Below, piece after piece: positions 26,404-34,280 of a stretch of 64,000 bases of DNA. Location of the stretch: positions 62,001 through 126,000 of the forward strand of contig CAVUBM010000015.1 of assembly GCA_963739645.1 (NCBI GenBank). The letters are read 5' to 3'. The notes under the pieces are model-generated. The model was not told the origin of the DNA. It saw nothing but the letters and a program-made list of their open reading frames with translations, and did no database searches. How positions within the stretch are numbered: position 1 is the stretch's first letter; every line of letters begins with the position of its first letter. Source of the DNA: JASHPR01 sp963739645 (lineage in GTDB: Bacteria; Actinomycetota; Actinomycetes; Streptosporangiales; Streptosporangiaceae). Position numbers and translations under genes: made by a program.

Positions 26404-26425
26404 TTAGCACGACCGTTCGCGCTAA
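26404..26425. promoter_or_regulatory. Near-perfect palindrome, candidate TetR operator
   Basis: TTAGCACGA-CCGT-TCGCGCTAA: 9-bp arms matching at eight of nine positions around four bases. It lies in the 107-bp divergent region between the DsrE-like and TetR genes, about 40 bp before the TetR start. A second, weaker dyad, ATCGG...CCGAT, follows at once. Confidence 0.5.
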
Positions 26426-26464
26426 ATCGGACCGTACGACCGATCGTGTTATCTTGTCAATGAC

Positions 26465-27127
26465 ATGAGCGAGACCACGCGGTCAGGCAGCGTCAGGCAG
26501 CGGCGGCAGCGCTCCGACGGGGAGCGCACCCGCAGCGCGATCCTTCGCGAGGCGGCCTCCATGGCCACCGTTGACGGGCTGGAGGGCCTGTCGATCGGGA
26601 ACCTGGCCGCGGCGATCGGGATGAGCAAGAGCGGTCTGTACGCGCATTTCGGCTCCAAGCAGGAGCTTCAGCTGGCCACCGTGGAGGAAGCGGGCCGCAT
26701 CTTCGCCGAGGAAGTCGTGCAGCCTGCCCTGGCGGCGCCTCCGGGCCTGGCCCAACTGGTGGCGGTGTGCGAGGCGTTCTTCGACCACCTGAAGCGGCGC
26801 ACGTTCCCCGGTGGCTGCTTCATGGCCAGCGCCGCCCTGGAGATGGGCACCCGCCCCGGCCCGGTCAAGGAACTGGTCGCCGCCTTCCAGGCTCAGTTCG
26901 TGGGGCTGATCCGCGGCTTCGCGGTCGCCGCGATCGAACAGCAGGAGCTGCCCAGCAGCGACGACCCGGACCGGCTCGCGTTTGAGCTGAACGGCATCAT
27001 CCTGGCCGCAGACGCCAGCTTTGTCCTGCACGATGACCCCGCCGTCCTCGACCTGGCCCGGCAGGTCGTGGACCAGCGGCTCGGGCTCGGCCCTGGGCGC
27101 GGCGATAATTTCCGGCGCGATCCGTGA
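26465..27127 (+). CDS. TetR-family transcriptional regulator
   Basis: 220 residues. The N-terminal helix-turn-helix ERTRSAILREAASMATVDGLEGLSIGNLAAAIGMSKSGLYAHFGSK is clear at about residues 19-62. The C-terminal ligand domain contains the FPGGCFMASAALEMG segment seen in one TetR subgroup. The last dozen residues read into a different gene remnant (see 27081), so the true C-terminus may be earlier or altered. It heads the 27-31 kb cluster and is divergent from the DsrE-like gene. Confidence 0.88.
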   Translation: MSETTRSGSVRQRRQRSDGERTRSAILREAASMATVDGLEGLSIGNLAAAIGMSKSGLYAHFGSKQELQLATVEEAGRIFAEEVVQPALAAPPGLAQLVAVCEAFFDHLKRRTFPGGCFMASAALEMGTRPGPVKELVAAFQAQFVGLIRGFAVAAIEQQELPSSDDPDRLAFELNGIILAADASFVLHDDPAVLDLARQVVDQRLGLGPGRGDNFRRDP

Positions 27128-27296
27128 GGACAGCTTCCTGGTGCAGGCGCAGGCCATGGCGGAGGCCTACGGGTTCCCCGGCTACGAGTTCGTGACCGTG
27201 CCACACCCGGTGGCCAGCCTCGATGACGAGCAGATCCGGGCCCGGGTACGGGACGCGCTGCCCGAGGTGCTGCGGATACTCGGCCTGGAGTCCTGA
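27081..27296 (+). pseudogene. C-terminal remnant of a UGSC-family protein
   Basis: The frame encodes GAIREDSFLVQAQAMAEAYG, GYEFVTVPHPVASLDDEQ and IRARVRDALPEVLRILGLES before the stop. These resemble the C-terminal third of UGSC-family (seleno)proteins. The N-terminal part carrying the UGSC/CGSC redox motif is missing, and the remnant overlaps the TetR 3' end in another frame. There is no usable start or ribosome site. Either a deletion joined the two genes or the assembly collapsed here. Confidence 0.55.
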
Positions 27297-27333
27297 GTGG
27301 ATAACCATTCCGCCGTGTCGTCAGGAGGGGACG

Positions 27334-28438
27334 ATTCCCTTCGCAGGTACGGCCCCGCTCGCCGACCCCGCTGAGATCCGCCAGGCCATGGAGTACTACG
27401 CCAACCGGGGCTGGACCGACGGCCTCCCCGTGGTTCCCGTGACCGAGTCCTACCTCGCCGAGTTCCTGGCTCCGACCAGCCGCGAGCCGGACGAGGTGGT
27501 CATGTCGATGCCACACCTGAACCGGCAGTGCACGGTGCGGCTGGCGGCCATCAACGCGGCTCTGGCGGGCTGCCGTCCGGAGTACTTCCCGTGGTCCTGG
27601 CCGCCTGGGAGTCGCTCGTCGAAGAGGGGTACGCCCCCCGCGCGATCTGGCAGAGCACCACGGGGACGGCGCCCTTCCTGATCGTGAACGGCCCGGTGCG
27701 CGGGCGGATCGGGCTGAACAGCAAAGGAAACGTGTTCGGCTCCGGCTTCCCGGGCGAACGCCACGATTGGCCGGGCCATCCGCCTGGGTGTCATCAATGC
27801 CTTCGGACTCCGCCCGCATCAGCTTGACCAGGCCACACAGGGCACGCCGGCGAAGTACACCGCGTGCATCGCGGAGAACGAGGAGCTAAGTCCGTGGGCG
27901 CCGCTGCATCGAGCAGTTCGGCCTCGACCCGTGCGACAGCGCCGTGACCGCGATGATCATCCGATCGTGCGTGCACATCGAAGCCCGGCACACCCAGGTC
28001 CCGGAGCAGCTGGCACTCGACATCACCGGCACGATCGCGCGGACCGGAGCACTGATCCACCGGACCACCAGCTCACTCGCTGGTGCTCGCGCCCGAGCAC
28101 GCGCGGCTGTTCGCCGGAGCCGGGTGGAGTAAGGAGGACGTGCGCCAGTTCATCTACGACCACGCCATGAACTCCCGCGCCGCGCTCGCAGCGGTCGGCA
28201 AGGACGCGATCTGCCCAGCAGACCCGCTGGCGGCTCCCGGCCGACCATCCGGACGCCATCGCCGACGAGGCGAGCGCGCCCGGGAATCCGGATCTGATAC
28301 CAGCGTTGAACTCACTCGCCGCGGTGCAACTGATAGTCGCGGGTGCACAACGCGGGCGTTTCGGCCGTGATCGAGACCTTCGGGCCGCGCGGCAATCCCC
28401 CGTCGATCGCGAAGGTGAGGGACCTCGTTGACCAGTGA
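27334..28438 (+). CDS. Conserved WTDGLPVVP-family protein, frameshifted
   Basis: A CAGGAGGGG site at 27322-27329 precedes the frame; no clear start codon fits, so the 27334 start is approximate. Conserved-looking blocks, read across about five single-base shifts: MEYYANRGWTDGLPVVPVTE, NRQCTVRLAAINAALAGC, YFPVVLAAWESLVEEGY, IVNGPVRGRIGLNSKGNVFG, ANATIGRAIRLGVINAFGL, KYTACIAENEELSPWAPLH and WSKEDVRQFIYDHAMNS, ending VRDLVDQ. That gives about 365 residues. I recall this family next to UGSC-family genes, but know of no assigned reaction. Shifts lie near 27590, 27747, 27900, 28078 and 28215. Confidence 0.6.
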
Positions 28439-28697
28439 CGCTGTATCGAGCACCCTGGACAGGACGCTCGGCAAGTTCAGGGAGATGCTCGCATCCGACG
28501 GCTACGACCTGGTCCTCGGAACTCACTGGTCAGGACAAGGTGGTCGTGGAGATCGAGGCGGGCCCGGAGGCTTGCGCCGACTGCCTGGTCCCGCTGCCGG
28601 TCATGGAGGCGATCATGTCCGACGCGCTCGCCCCGACCTCCGTACGCACTCGACCACATCGTGCTGCTCGCTGGTGCTGGGCATAGGAGACGGATGA
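28428..28697 (+). CDS. Small CxxC protein of the UGSC-type cluster, frameshifted
   Basis: TTG 28428 with the site AAGGTGAGGG overlaps the previous stop. The product reads SSTLDRTLGKFREMLASDGYDLVL, then after one shift near 28517 ELTGQDKVVVEIEAGPEACADCLVPLPVMEAIMSDAL, then after another near 28632 YALDHIVLL. It is about 85-90 residues. The CADC motif resembles thiol or metal sites, and the overall pattern recalls NifU C-terminal-like small proteins, which is only a resemblance. A TGA at 28695-28697 overlaps the FAD enzyme start (ATGA); this ending is inferred. Confidence 0.5.
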   Translation: MTSDAVSSTLDRTLGKFREMLASDGYDLVLGTHWSGQGGRGDRGGPGGLRRLPGPAAGHGGDHVRRARPDLRTHSTTSCCSLVLGIGDG

Positions 28698-30120
28698 ACG
28701 GCCCGACGATCAGACGATCACCGAGCCAGCAGCACGGCGGTGCTACGGCGAGTTCGACGTGGTCGTGGTGGGCGGCGGGCCGGCCGGGATCATGGCGGCC
28801 ACGGCGGCGGCGCGCACCGGGCATTCGACGATCCTGCTGGAGCGCTACGGTTTCCTCGGCGGCGCGGGCACAGCTGGGGGGCTGAGCACGTTCTGCGGGC
28901 TGCACGCCAAGGTGCACGGCGAGCACCGGCAGGTCATCCACGGCCTGGCCGACGAACTGCTCGACCGGCTGGGCAAACTGGACGGGCTGTCCAGGCCGCA
29001 CCTCACCATCAACGACGGCATCCAGGCCCAGGCCTTCGACATCTCCAGCTACAAGATCGCGGCCGACGAGCTGGTGACCGGGGCCGGGGCGAGGCTCGCT
29101 CTTCCACGCCCTGGCGGTCGGCGCGGTCGATGGCCGGCGACGACACGATCGACGCGGTGCTCATCGAGTCGAAGTCCGGGCGCGCCGCGGTCCGCGGGCG
29201 GGTGTTCATCGACGCCACTGGCGACGGGGACGTGTCGGCCTGGGCCGGGGTGCCGTACGAGAAATCCCCGGGCCTGGACGGGATGATGTACCCCTCGCTG
29301 ATGTTCCGCATCAACGGGGTGGACGCGCGGGCGGCCGGCGACAAGCCGTGGCGGACGGTCGAGCGGCTGATGGACGCGGCGGAGCGGGCCGGGACGCACA
29401 CGTTCCCGCGCAAGAAGCCGATCGTCCGGCCGCAGCGCAACCCGCTGGAGTGGCGCGCCAATCTCACCCAGCTGAGCAACCCGGACGGCAGCGCGGTCGA
29501 CGGCACCAACGTTGACGAGCTGACCCACGGCGAACTGCAGGGCCGGCAGCAGGCCCTGGACGCGTTCAGGTTCATCCGGGACAACACCCCGGGTTTCGGC
29601 GACTCCTACATCGTGGACCTGGCCCCGCAGATCGGGATCAGGGAAACGCGCCGGATCATCGGCGACTACCGGCTGACCGAGAACGACGTGCTCGGCTGCG
29701 CCGACTTCCCCGACACGATCGGCGTCAACGGATGGCCGGTCGAGGCGCACGTGGCCGGCAGCGTCGAGTTCCGGTGGCCGCGCGGGGAGGACCCGCGCGG
29801 GTTCAACCAGCTGCCGTTCCGCATGATGCTGCCGGGCTCGGTGCCGGGGTTCGGGCATCGGGGTCTGGAGTGCCCCGGGCCAGCCCCCCGGGCCAGCACG
29901 GTCCGCAACCTCTACGTGATCGGGCGGTGTGCGTCGATGACGCACGGCGCCCAGTCGGCGGCCCGGGTGACCGGGCCGTGCTTCGCGATGGGCGAGGCGG
30001 CCGGGACGGCGGCGGGGATGGCGCTGCGCCGAGGGGATCGCCTGCGGCGCCGTTGACGTCGCCGCTCCTGCAGCAGCGGCTGGAACGGTCGCACGGCGCT
30101 CTACCTCGGCCGGGATCGTC
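28694..30120 (+). CDS. FAD-dependent oxidoreductase (FAD_oxidored family), frameshifted
   Basis: ATG 28694 follows AGGAGACGG. The dinucleotide-binding motif VVVVGGGPAGIMAATAAARTG and LLERYGFLGGAGTAGG are typical of the FAD_oxidored family. Later blocks are VFIDATGDGDVSAWAGVPYEK, APQIGIRETRRIIGDYRLTENDVL, LPFRMMLPG and NLYVIGRCASMTHGAQSAARVTG. Single-base shifts are needed near 28712, 29095, 29135 and 30030. The C-terminal end is uncertain because the current frame stops at 30056 while similarity appears to continue. The substrate is unknown. It sits between the small CxxC gene and an IlvD/Edd dehydratase. Confidence 0.72.
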
Positions 30121-31677
30121 AGCACGGAGCACCGGAGCTCGCTGCGGAGCAACTTCGAGCCCGGCACCACGCGCTGGGCCATGCGCCGGGCCCAGTGGAC
30201 GGCACTCGGGCTGAGCGCGGAGGACATGGAAAAGCCCAAGATCGCTGTGGTCAACACCTCGTCCGACCTGGCGAGCTGCTTCAGCCACCTGGACGGCATC
30301 GTGGGACCGCTGAAGCAGGCGATCCGCGACAGGCCGGCGGCGTCGCGCTTCGAGGTGCGCACGGCCGCGCCCAGCGACGCGGTGACCAGCGCCGGCCGGG
30401 CGGGCAGTACATCCTGCCCAGCCGGGACCTGATCGCCAGTGACATCGAGGTCGCGGTGGAGGGCGCGCTGCTGGACGGCATGGTGTGCCTGTCCTCCTGC
30501 GACAAGACCACGCCCGGCCACCTGATGGCCGCGGGCCGGCTGAACATCCCGACGATCATCGTGGCCTGCGGCTACCAGCCCATCCGGGGTCTACCGGGGC
30601 GAGCACGTCGACTTCGAGGACGTCTTCCGCTACGCCGGCCACGTGGCCGCCGGCGGATGACCGTCAAGGAACTGGCCGAGATGAGCAGCCTGCGCGGTGG
30701 CCGGGCCGGTGTCTGCGCGGGAATGGGCACCGCGAACTCGATGCACATCGCCGCCGAGGCGCTCGGCATGGCCCTGCCGGGCAGCACCCCGGCGCTCGCC
30801 AACGGCCCGCGCATGTGGCAGGCCGTGGACCGGCGCCGGGCGCCGCATCGTCGAGCTGATCGCCGAGGACGTCCGGCCGCGCAGCATCCTCACCGCCGGA
30901 GCGTTCCGCAACGCGGTCACCGCGGTCCTGGCTGTCAGCGGCTCGGTGAACACGCTCAAGCACCTGCAGGCGGTGGCGGTGGAAGCCGGCTGCGACGTGG
31001 ACGTCTACGCGCTGTTCGAGGAGCTCGCCCCGCAGGTTCCGCTGCTCAGCGCGGTGAAGCCGAACGGTGACCGGCGCATCGACGAGTTCGAGGCGGCGGG
31101 CGGCGCGCTCGGGCTGCTGCGCCAGCTGCGCCCGATGCTGGACGCCAGCCAGCCCACGGTGGCCGGCCTGACGCCTGGACGAGGCGATCGGCACGGTCAC
31201 AACGGTGGACTCCAGGACGTGATCAGGCCGCTGGACGACCCGCTCGCCCGGCACCCAGGGATCGTCATCCTGCGCGGGTCGCTGGCCCCCGACGGGGCGG
31301 TGCTCAAGCGCACCGTGGCGGACGACGGGCCGCACCGGTTTCTGGGGCCGGCCAAGGTCTTCCGGTCGCGCGAGGAAGGGCTGGCCGCCATCCGAGCCGG
31401 CGAAGGTGCGGCCAGGCCAGGCCGTGGTGCTGACCGGGCTGGGCCTGCGCGGGTCGCCGGGGATGGGCTTCACGTCCGCGTTCGTGTTCGCGCTGGACGG
31501 GGCCGGCCTGGGGGACCAGGTGGCTGTGATCACCGACGGGCAGATGTCCGGCCTGGTCAACAAGGGGATCTCGGTCGGCTGCCCCTGCTGCCACCGCCGG
31601 CGGGCTGCGGCTGGCTCTCGGTCTACGCCCGCTCGGTGCGGCCGCTGGGGGAGGGCGCAACCCTCGGCGGGCTCTAG
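30118..31677 (+). CDS. IlvD/Edd-family dehydratase, frameshifted
   Basis: Family blocks: LRSNFEPGTTRWAMRRAQW, VNTSSDLASCFSHLDG, ILPSRDLIASDIE, SSCDKTTPGHLMAAGRLNIP (iron-sulfur Cys), GVCAGMGTANSMHIAAEALG (second Cys) and GSPGMGFTSAFV. At least five shifts lie near 30345, 30405, 30592, 30838 and 31170. The protein would dehydrate a sugar acid or dihydroxy acid. It is not clearly the housekeeping valine/isoleucine enzyme because of its cluster. The C-terminus after GQMSGLVNKGISVG is shorter than usual. The start is approximate. It overlaps the convergent MarR gene by four bases. Confidence 0.7.
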
Positions 31678-32162
31678 GGCTGGATGGCGGCGCGCCGGTC
31701 GTTATCCAGTTCGCACAGCCGGTTCATGGCCGGCACCGCCGCGGCGAGGGTGGCCGCCTGGTCCCGCGGGAGCTTGTCGATCAGGTCGGCGAACGTGCCG
31801 GCGCCAGCCCGCCGCCTGGTGCGGATGTAATCCGACCCGATTTCTGTCACTGCCACCAGCACGACCCGCTTGTCGGACGGGTCCCGGCGCCGCTCGGCCA
31901 GGCCGGCCTGCTCCAGCCCGGTCACCAGCACGCTCATCGACGGCTGGGTCACGCCCTCGATCACCGCCAGGTCGGTGAGGCGGCGGGCGCCGGTGCGGTC
32001 CAGGGTGGACAGCGTCGACGCCGCGGTGAGGCTGATCTCCCTGGGGCCGTCCCTGACCGCCAGCGTGACGAGCCCGTACAGGGCCTCCCCGATGGCGTTC
32101 CGGGTTTCCGCAGCGCCCGGTGCAGGTCGGTTCGGGGTGTCTTGCTTGGCCATACTTAACAA
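31674..32162 (-). CDS. MarR-family transcriptional regulator
   Basis: 162 residues (or 159 from the ATG at 32153). The winged helix is clear: RLTDLAVIEGVTQPSMSVLVTGLEQAGLAERRRDPSDKRVVLVAVTEIG. It is divergent from the RlmA-like methyltransferase gene, with a palindrome at 32175-32193 between them, and convergent with the IlvD/Edd gene. Confidence 0.88.
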   Translation of the reverse strand: MLSMAKQDTPNRPAPGAAETRNAIGEALYGLVTLAVRDGPREISLTAASTLSTLDRTGARRLTDLAVIEGVTQPSMSVLVTGLEQAGLAERRRDPSDKRVVLVAVTEIGSDYIRTRRRAGAGTFADLIDKLPRDQAATLAAAVPAMNRLCELDNDRRAAIQP

Positions 32163-32174
32163 CGTAGCTCCGGC

Positions 32175-32193
32175 TATATAGACGCGCTATGTA
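32175..32193. promoter_or_regulatory. Dyad in the MarR/methyltransferase intergenic region
   Basis: TATATAG (32175-32181) and CTATGTA (32187-32193) form a 7-bp dyad with one mismatch around ACGCG. It is the only AT-rich stretch between the two divergent genes, so it likely combines a -10 region with a MarR binding site. Confidence 0.4.
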
Positions 32194-32240
32194 TGACCCG
32201 GGCGGAGAGGGCGGGGCGGCCCGCTGGCGAGGATGGAAGC

Positions 32241-33103
32241 GTGCTCGACGATGTGATCCAGTACCTGGCCTGCCCGCATTGCGGCGGGGACATGGCGCGG
32301 GCGGGCGGCTCGCTCCGGTGCCAGGCTGACCACTCCTTCGACATCGCCCGGCAGGGCTACGTGAGCCTGCCGACGGCCGGGAACCCGGGGCCGGAGGCGA
32401 CACCGCCGCGATGGTGGCGGCCCGCGGGGACTTCCTGGCGGCGGGCCACTACGCGGGCCTGGCCGCCGAGCTGAGCCGGGCGGCGCGCGCGGTCGGCGGC
32501 CCCGGGCCGGCGCCCGGCTGCGTGGCTGATGTCGGGGCGGGCACCGGTTACTACCTGGCCGCCGTGCTTGACCAGCTGCCGGGCCGGGCGGGACTGGCCC
32601 TGGACAGCTCGAAGTTCGCGCTGCGCCGCGCCGCCCGCGCGCACCCGCGGATCGGCGCGGTCGGCTGCGATGCGTGGCGGCCGCTGCCGGTCGCGGACTC
32701 GGCGGCCGCCCTGGTGCTCAACGTGTTCGCGCCGCGCCACGGCGCCGAGCTGCGCCGCATCCTGGCCCCCTCCGGGACGCTGCTCGTGGTCACGCCCGCG
32801 CCCGAGCATCTGCGCGAGCTCGTGGGGCCGCTGCAGCTGCTGGCCGTCGACGACCGCAAGCAGGAGCGCCTGGCCGGGAAGCTGGGCCCGCACTTCACGC
32901 TGTCCGGCCAGCGCGAGCACCGGGAGACGCTGGCCCTCTCTCACCAGGCCGTGGCCGAGCTGGTGGCCATGGGGCCCAGCTCCTGGCACATGGACGCCCC
33001 CGCCCTCGAGGCCCGCATCGCGGGCCTTCCCGAGCCGGTTCCTGTCACGCTCGCGGTGACCCTGTCGGCCTACCAGCCCCGGCCCGCGCCAGCCGTCCAT
33101 TAG
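32241..33103 (+). CDS. RlmA-like 23S rRNA guanine-N1 methyltransferase (one frameshift)
   Basis: About 288 residues from GTG 32241 (GGATGGAA site); an in-frame ATG at 32193 would add 16. The zinc-binding N-terminus YLACPHCGGDMARAGGSLRCQADHSFDIARQGYVSL is typical of RlmA/TlrB. The SAM motif VADVGAGTGYYLAAVLD and ALDSSKFALRRAARAHP follow. One missing G near 32398 breaks the frame; the restored junction reads GPEADTAAMVAARGDFLAAGHY. RlmA methylates G745 or G748 in helix 35, and the TlrB type protects against tylosin-like macrolides; which type this is cannot be said. Divergent from MarR. Confidence 0.82.
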
Positions 33104-33118
33104 GGCCGGAAACGCGGG

Positions 33119-34243
33119 TCAGCCTGCCGGCAGCCGGTACACGCGGCGGGCGTTCTCCGATCCGATCAGCTGCCCGACCCGGTCGGCGTCCGCCGCCGAC
33201 CAGACCCCGTCCGCCACGAACTCGCCGGTGACCCGGGCCAGGTCGCGCCGGAACCCCGCCGCGCCCAGGTAGTGCAGCTCGGCCAGGCCGAACGCATCGG
33301 ACGAGTACAGCATCTTGTAGAACGGCGTCACTTCCAGCGCCTCGGCGAGCACGACCCGGGCGCGGGCGCCGACGTAGTTCAGCGCCTCGCCGACGTCCAT
33401 GTACACGTGCGGGAAGATGAGGGACAGGATGGCCGCCTGACGATGATGCGGGTAGCAGTGCAGCAGCATGATGGACGTGCCGGCCGACTGGGTGGCCAGC
33501 ATGAAGTCGTGCATCAGCGACGGGTCCGCCCGGTGCAGCCGCAGGTCGGTGTCGCCCATGCCCACGTGGAACTGGAGCGGCAGCCCGAGGTCCACCCCGG
33601 CCCAGATGCAGTGCCGGAGCAGGACCGGGTCTTCGAGCCGGGCCGCTGGGTTCCTGTCGAGTTCCCGGAGCCAGCGCCCGGCCGCGTCCCGTACCTCGGC
33701 GGCGCCCGGCCGCGCCGGATCGAAGTCCAGCCCGTACCGGTAGGCGACGATGGACTTGAGCCCGACCGCGTTCTTGGTCGCGGCGGTGAGCGCGTCAACC
33801 AACCGTGCCGCGTAGCCGTCCGCATCGGTTCCGTCCCTGGCCACCTGCTCCGCGACCGCCTCAATCCGGACGATCTCGTGCGCTGGCGTGCCGCTGGCCT
33901 CGGCGAACTGGGCCGGGGTGAGCACCTGGGCGGTCTGGTAGCCGCTGTCCACCAGCCACGACTCCACCTGTGCGGCCCGCAGCAGCCGGCCGTTCACCTC
34001 ATCGGCCCCGAGCTCGGCGCGGCGCTGGAGGTAGCGGTCGGCGGGCGCGGACGGCTCGAGGTCGAGCAGCGGTGCGCACCAGCGGCGCACCGCGAAGCCG
34101 AGCTGGCTGTCGAACACCGAGATGGCGGGGACCGGCAGGTCCGAGGCCTCGGTGAGCAGGATCTCGACGCCGGCGTCATCGAGCGATCCCGCGACGATGC
34201 CGTGGACGTGGTGATCGATGAGCGGCAGGGTCTCCGCGGTCAT
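33119..34243 (-). CDS. Amidohydrolase-2 family enzyme paired with a GS-like gene (FluG N-half type)
   Basis: 374 residues from ATG 34243 (GGGAGAG site). Metal motifs: LIDHHVHG near the start, LQFHVGMGDTDLRLHRADP, IMLLHCYPHHRQAAIL and MLYSSDAFGLAELHYLGA near the end. It lies 37 bp downstream of a glutamine synthetase-like gene on the same strand. In fungi and plants these two domains are fused in FluG/nodulin proteins, so the pair probably acts together, e.g. gamma-glutamylating an amine and hydrolysing an amide. The substrate is unknown. Confidence 0.85.
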   Translation of the reverse strand: MTAETLPLIDHHVHGIVAGSLDDAGVEILLTEASDLPVPAISVFDSQLGFAVRRWCAPLLDLEPSAPADRYLQRRAELGADEVNGRLLRAAQVESWLVDSGYQTAQVLTPAQFAEASGTPAHEIVRIEAVAEQVARDGTDADGYAARLVDALTAATKNAVGLKSIVAYRYGLDFDPARPGAAEVRDAAGRWLRELDRNPAARLEDPVLLRHCIWAGVDLGLPLQFHVGMGDTDLRLHRADPSLMHDFMLATQSAGTSIMLLHCYPHHRQAAILSLIFPHVYMDVGEALNYVGARARVVLAEALEVTPFYKMLYSSDAFGLAELHYLGAAGFRRDLARVTGEFVADGVWSAADADRVGQLIGSENARRVYRLPAG

Positions 34244-34280
34244 GGCCTCTCCCATCTGGCGTGCGTCTCCATTCAGCTCA

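Noticed and set aside
30118..31677. IlvD/Edd gene as the housekeeping branched-chain amino acid dehydratase
   Set aside because: It is embedded in a TetR-headed cluster with FAD and UGSC-type genes and lacks ilvB/ilvC neighbours, so a catabolic dehydratase is more likely.
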